Of a stretch of 5,345 bases of DNA, positions 5,070-5,345 are shown piece after piece. The number at the start of each line of letters is the position of its first letter. The first letter of the stretch is position 1. The notes beneath the pieces were generated by a model, which did not search any database, was not told the origin of the DNA, and was given only the letters and a program-made list of their open reading frames with translations. The stretch is from Microcaldota archaeon (GTDB lineage: Archaea > Micrarchaeota > Micrarchaeia > Anstonellales > Bilamarchaeaceae). The stretch is taken from NCBI GenBank assembly GCA_030668565.1, contig DAOVFD010000072.1, positions 1 to 5,345 of the forward strand. Reading direction: 5' to 3'. Made by a program: the position numbers and the translations under genes.

Positions 5070-5345
5070 ATGGCTGACCTGATAACACCGATGTTCGAGG
5101 CGTGGCTGCTCATTGCCGTAGGGGCATTCATGATAGTCACGATGCTTATCGGGATTGTATATGCTCTTGGCGGGCTTCTGATGAATGAAAAAATGAAGAC
5201 CTGGGCGAAAATGGAGCTCGTGGAGGTTTTCTATTCTGCAATAATACTGCTCTTTGCGGTGAGTTCAATTCCACTCGTGGATGCGGTTGTCCAGGGGGTT
5301 ATAAGCGTAAGCGGTACCGATGATTTTACTTACCTGAGGGACCCG
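5070..5345 (+). CDS. Polytopic membrane protein 3, N-terminal 92 residues (3'-truncated by the window edge)
   Basis: The frame opens with ATG at 5070, one base after the TAG of the upstream gene, and stays open to the window end. It starts MADLITPMFEAW. Two strong hydrophobic segments (about 11-37 and 50-75) are joined by the short basic loop MNEKMKTWAKMEL (38-50). This is the same module as in membrane protein 1 (MKAVANEEL) and the third hairpin of protein 2 (EWEAYLNVEL). The spacing from the first aligned residue (Met or Trp) to Leu is identical in all three. No cleavable signal peptide is seen. Possible ribosome-binding bases are GGG (5062-5064) or GGTGG (5053-5057), inside the end of the upstream gene, so translation is probably coupled. 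It is presumably a third paralogue and subunit of the same membrane complex; its C-terminal part, including whether it carries the LLPxGxVLRxFP motif, lies outside the window. Confidence 0.8.
   Translation, partial: MADLITPMFEAWLLIAVGAFMIVTMLIGIVYALGGLLMNEKMKTWAKMELVEVFYSAIILLFAVSSIPLVDAVVQGVISVSGTDDFTYLRDP

Noticed and set aside
1..5345. CRISPR arrays, tRNA or rRNA genes, insertion sequences, attachment sites
   Set aside because: I saw no repeated spacer-like units, no tRNA T-arm (GGTTCRANNC with closing stems), no rRNA signature and no transposase or terminal inverted repeats on either strand.

Overview
This window looks like archaeal chromosomal DNA. The aspartyl-tRNA synthetase is of the archaeal/eukaryotic type: it is short (430 aa), has an N-terminal OB fold, lacks the large bacterial insertion, and ends in a 'FPRDRxRLxP' tail. 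The spacer between the divergent genes holds an A/T-rich TATA-box-like element rather than -35/-10 boxes. The ribosome-binding sites are GAGGT/GGTG-like. The membrane genes resemble proteins I associate, from memory only, with poorly characterised archaea including DPANN-type lineages; the lineage cannot be fixed from this window.

Layout. (1) Bases 1-114 (+) hold the last 37 codons of an unidentified gene. It converges on and overlaps by 11 bp the end of surE. A 7-bp stem-loop in this overlap, followed by a T-rich run on the minus strand, looks like the terminator of the minus-strand operon, and surE's own stop codon lies in the stem. (2) On the minus strand, aspS (2145-853) and surE (856-104) form an operon joined by a 4-base ATGA overlap. 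AspRS carries the His and Pro residues that mark non-discriminating archaeal AspRS, so the cell probably makes Asn-tRNA(Asn) by amidating Asp-tRNA(Asn). SurE is a complete metal-dependent nucleotidase. (3) A 76-bp divergent spacer (2146-2221) contains one A/T-rich TATA-like element placed well for transcription in both directions. (4) On the plus strand lies a tight run of three polytopic membrane protein genes (2222-3484, 3488-5068, 5070-beyond the window), separated by 3 and 1 bases. None can be given a standard name.

The three membrane proteins are the most interesting part. They appear to be paralogues. All share a two-helix module with a short loop of the form [MW][KE][AT]xxxxEL. The first two also share a membrane motif 'LLPxGxVLRxFP....G..LIA....Y...P'. 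The second protein starts with a secretory signal peptide followed by two gapless tandem copies (offset exactly 85 residues) of a helical hairpin whose loop reads TRAKxTxW. That layout recalls VirB2/TrbC-type pilin hairpins fused to a VirB6/CedA-like polytopic channel. My working hypothesis is an archaeal envelope-spanning export, DNA-transfer or pilus-like apparatus. This is inference: no ATPase, peptidase or relaxase gene is visible here, and the neighbouring sequence would decide it.
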